DNA of 64,000 bases from Clostridium omnivorum (GTDB lineage Bacteria; Bacillota; Clostridia; Clostridiales; Clostridiaceae), in assembly GCF_026012015.1 (NCBI RefSeq), contig NZ_BRXR01000001.1:4489501-4553500 (forward strand). The letters are read 5' to 3'. This document shows, in pieces, positions 63,121-64,000 of the stretch; within the stretch, counting starts at the first letter, position 1, and each line of letters opens with the position of its first letter. The notes under the pieces are model-generated. The model was not told the origin of the DNA. It saw only the letters and a program-made list of their open reading frames with translations, and ran no database searches. Both the position numbers and the translations under genes were made by a program.

Positions 63121-63807
63121 TTAGAATCCAAGATATAATAGATAAAAGCCTGCTACAAATATTACTATTTCCAGAATAATTTTTAATATCTTACCTATAA
63201 ATATTGTTTTATTTGAATTACTTATTTCCTCAACTAAACCAATGGAGGTTCCTGCCATAAAAATAAGTATACAGTGACCTATTGAATATAGTATCAGCAT
63301 TAAAACACCTAAAAGAATATTACCCTTGCTTGCAACATAAGCAAGAATAGCTGCTAATATGGGAGTTGAACAAGGCGAACTTAGCACCCCTCCTAATATT
63401 CCTAGAAAAAAGGCACCAACTATTCCTTTTCTCCTGTTTGGAACCTTACAGCTATTATTTCCAAACTCAATTACGCCGATTAGTTGAAGACCTACTACAA
63501 GCATAATGATACCTAAAATAATATACCACCATCTGCCTGCTCCAGTAAATAATCTACCAAGTAGTGCTGAAGCAACTCCAAGTAATGTAAAGGTTATAAT
63601 TATTCCCAAACAAAATATGAAGGAATACCAATAAGCTAGTTTTTTGTCCTTTTTAGCATATCCTTCTACATATCCAACAATTAATGGAATAGTAGATAGA
63701 ACACAGGGACTAAAGGAAGACACTATTCCTGCTAAAAAAGCAGTTATTAATGCAAACCAAATATTATTGGAAAGAAAAACAGAAAAATTATGTATTAAGC
63801 TCTCCAT
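63121..63807 (-). CDS. ccdA: Cytochrome c biogenesis/thiol transport protein CcdA
   Basis: This 228-residue membrane protein with about six spans moves reducing equivalents across the membrane. The two redox cysteines lie in SSFSPCVLSTIPL (Cys35) and in SSPCSTPILA. The start overlaps the stop of the upstream thioredoxin gene by one base (TAATG), so they are coupled, a usual CcdA-thioredoxin pair. Confidence 0.92.
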   Translation of the reverse strand: MESLIHNFSVFLSNNIWFALITAFLAGIVSSFSPCVLSTIPLIVGYVEGYAKKDKKLAYWYSFIFCLGIIITFTLLGVASALLGRLFTGAGRWWYIILGIIMLVVGLQLIGVIEFGNNSCKVPNRRKGIVGAFFLGILGGVLSSPCSTPILAAILAYVASKGNILLGVLMLILYSIGHCILIFMAGTSIGLVEEISNSNKTIFIGKILKIILEIVIFVAGFYLLYLGF

Positions 63808-64000
63808 TACTTTACTCCCATCTTGCTAAAAATATCTTCAATGCTCTTTTGTGACATAAAGCCCTCTACTCTTTTATATTCACTTCCATCGCCATTTAAA
63901 AATACTAAAGTAGGAACAACCTTTATGTTATATTTCACAGCTAAATTATAATTTTCATCGTTTTTATCAACTTGGAGAATTTTAACTATTGCTTTACCAT
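63807..64000 (-). CDS. Thioredoxin family protein (partial)
   Basis: Only the last 64 codons are inside the window; the N-terminus with the expected CxxC lies beyond 64000. The visible part has YNIKVVPTLVFLN with the thioredoxin cis-proline, and ends SMGVK-like FSKMGVK. It is coupled to ccdA by a one-base overlap and probably reduces extracytoplasmic or membrane disulfides with it. Confidence 0.85.
   Translation of the reverse strand, partial: GKAIVKILQVDKNDENYNLAVKYNIKVVPTLVFLNGDGSEYKRVEGFMSQKSIEDIFSKMGVK

Overview
The window looks like a chromosomal segment of a low-GC, spore-forming member of Clostridium sensu stricto. The evidence is strong AT bias throughout, TAA-rich stops, AGGAGG-type ribosome binding sites, fermentation genes (ackA-pta), sporulation genes (ylbJ, spoVM, a coat-like protein) and a gene order I recognise from clostridia and, in part, from the Bacillus subtilis ylo region. 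I saw no rRNA, tRNA, CRISPR array, insertion sequence or prophage.

Positions 1-28.7 kb are housekeeping, mostly on the minus strand. From right to left they run: yicC-remA-gmk-rpoZ-coaBC; priA-def-fmt-metallopeptidase-rsmB-rlmN-stp-prkC-rsgA-rpe-thiN; a small membrane protein and the 22-codon spoVM; rpmB (plus strand); asp23-DAK phosphatase-recG; a small protein, rsmD and a coiled-coil protein; ylbJ and tmcAL (plus strand); pta-ackA; yceD-rpmF; plsX-acpP. This region covers translation quality control, CoA and nucleotide supply, Ser/Thr phosphorylation signalling, fatty-acid initiation and acetate formation. coaD, which usually sits beside rsmD, is not there.

Positions 28.7-41.4 kb are accessory and metabolic. 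They hold an aminotransferase, an asparaginase with a structured leader, a cluster of tiny charged ORFs, a MerR/TipAS regulator with a 19-bp-spacer promoter, a metallophosphoesterase, a DUF4474 protein, a MATE exporter, a GH31 glucosidase divergent from an AraC regulator, and a PAP2 phosphatase.

Positions 41.4-50 kb hold a Met/His/Cys-rich coat-like protein with a sigma-K-like promoter, a tiny Gly/Cys protein, and a thiol cluster (ArsR, thioredoxin-like, rhodanese, C_GCAxxG_C_C protein) that looks persulfide-responsive. They also hold an APC permease with a candidate structured leader RNA, threonine aldolase, a SIMPL protein and a wall-anchored 5'-nucleotidase.

Positions 50-64 kb hold an XRE/DUF5680 regulator, a radical SAM protein, several methyltransferases and acetyltransferases, and a large secreted sialidase whose promoter carries three phased palindromes and a perfect cre site. 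They end with a serine hydrolase-GNAT fusion, a TPR-GGDEF cyclase, a small secreted protein, and ccdA with a thioredoxin cut by the window edge.

The signals I would look at first are the permease leader RNA, the ArsR thiol regulon, the sialidase operator array, and the tiny genes (spoVM and others) that ordinary gene calling tends to miss.
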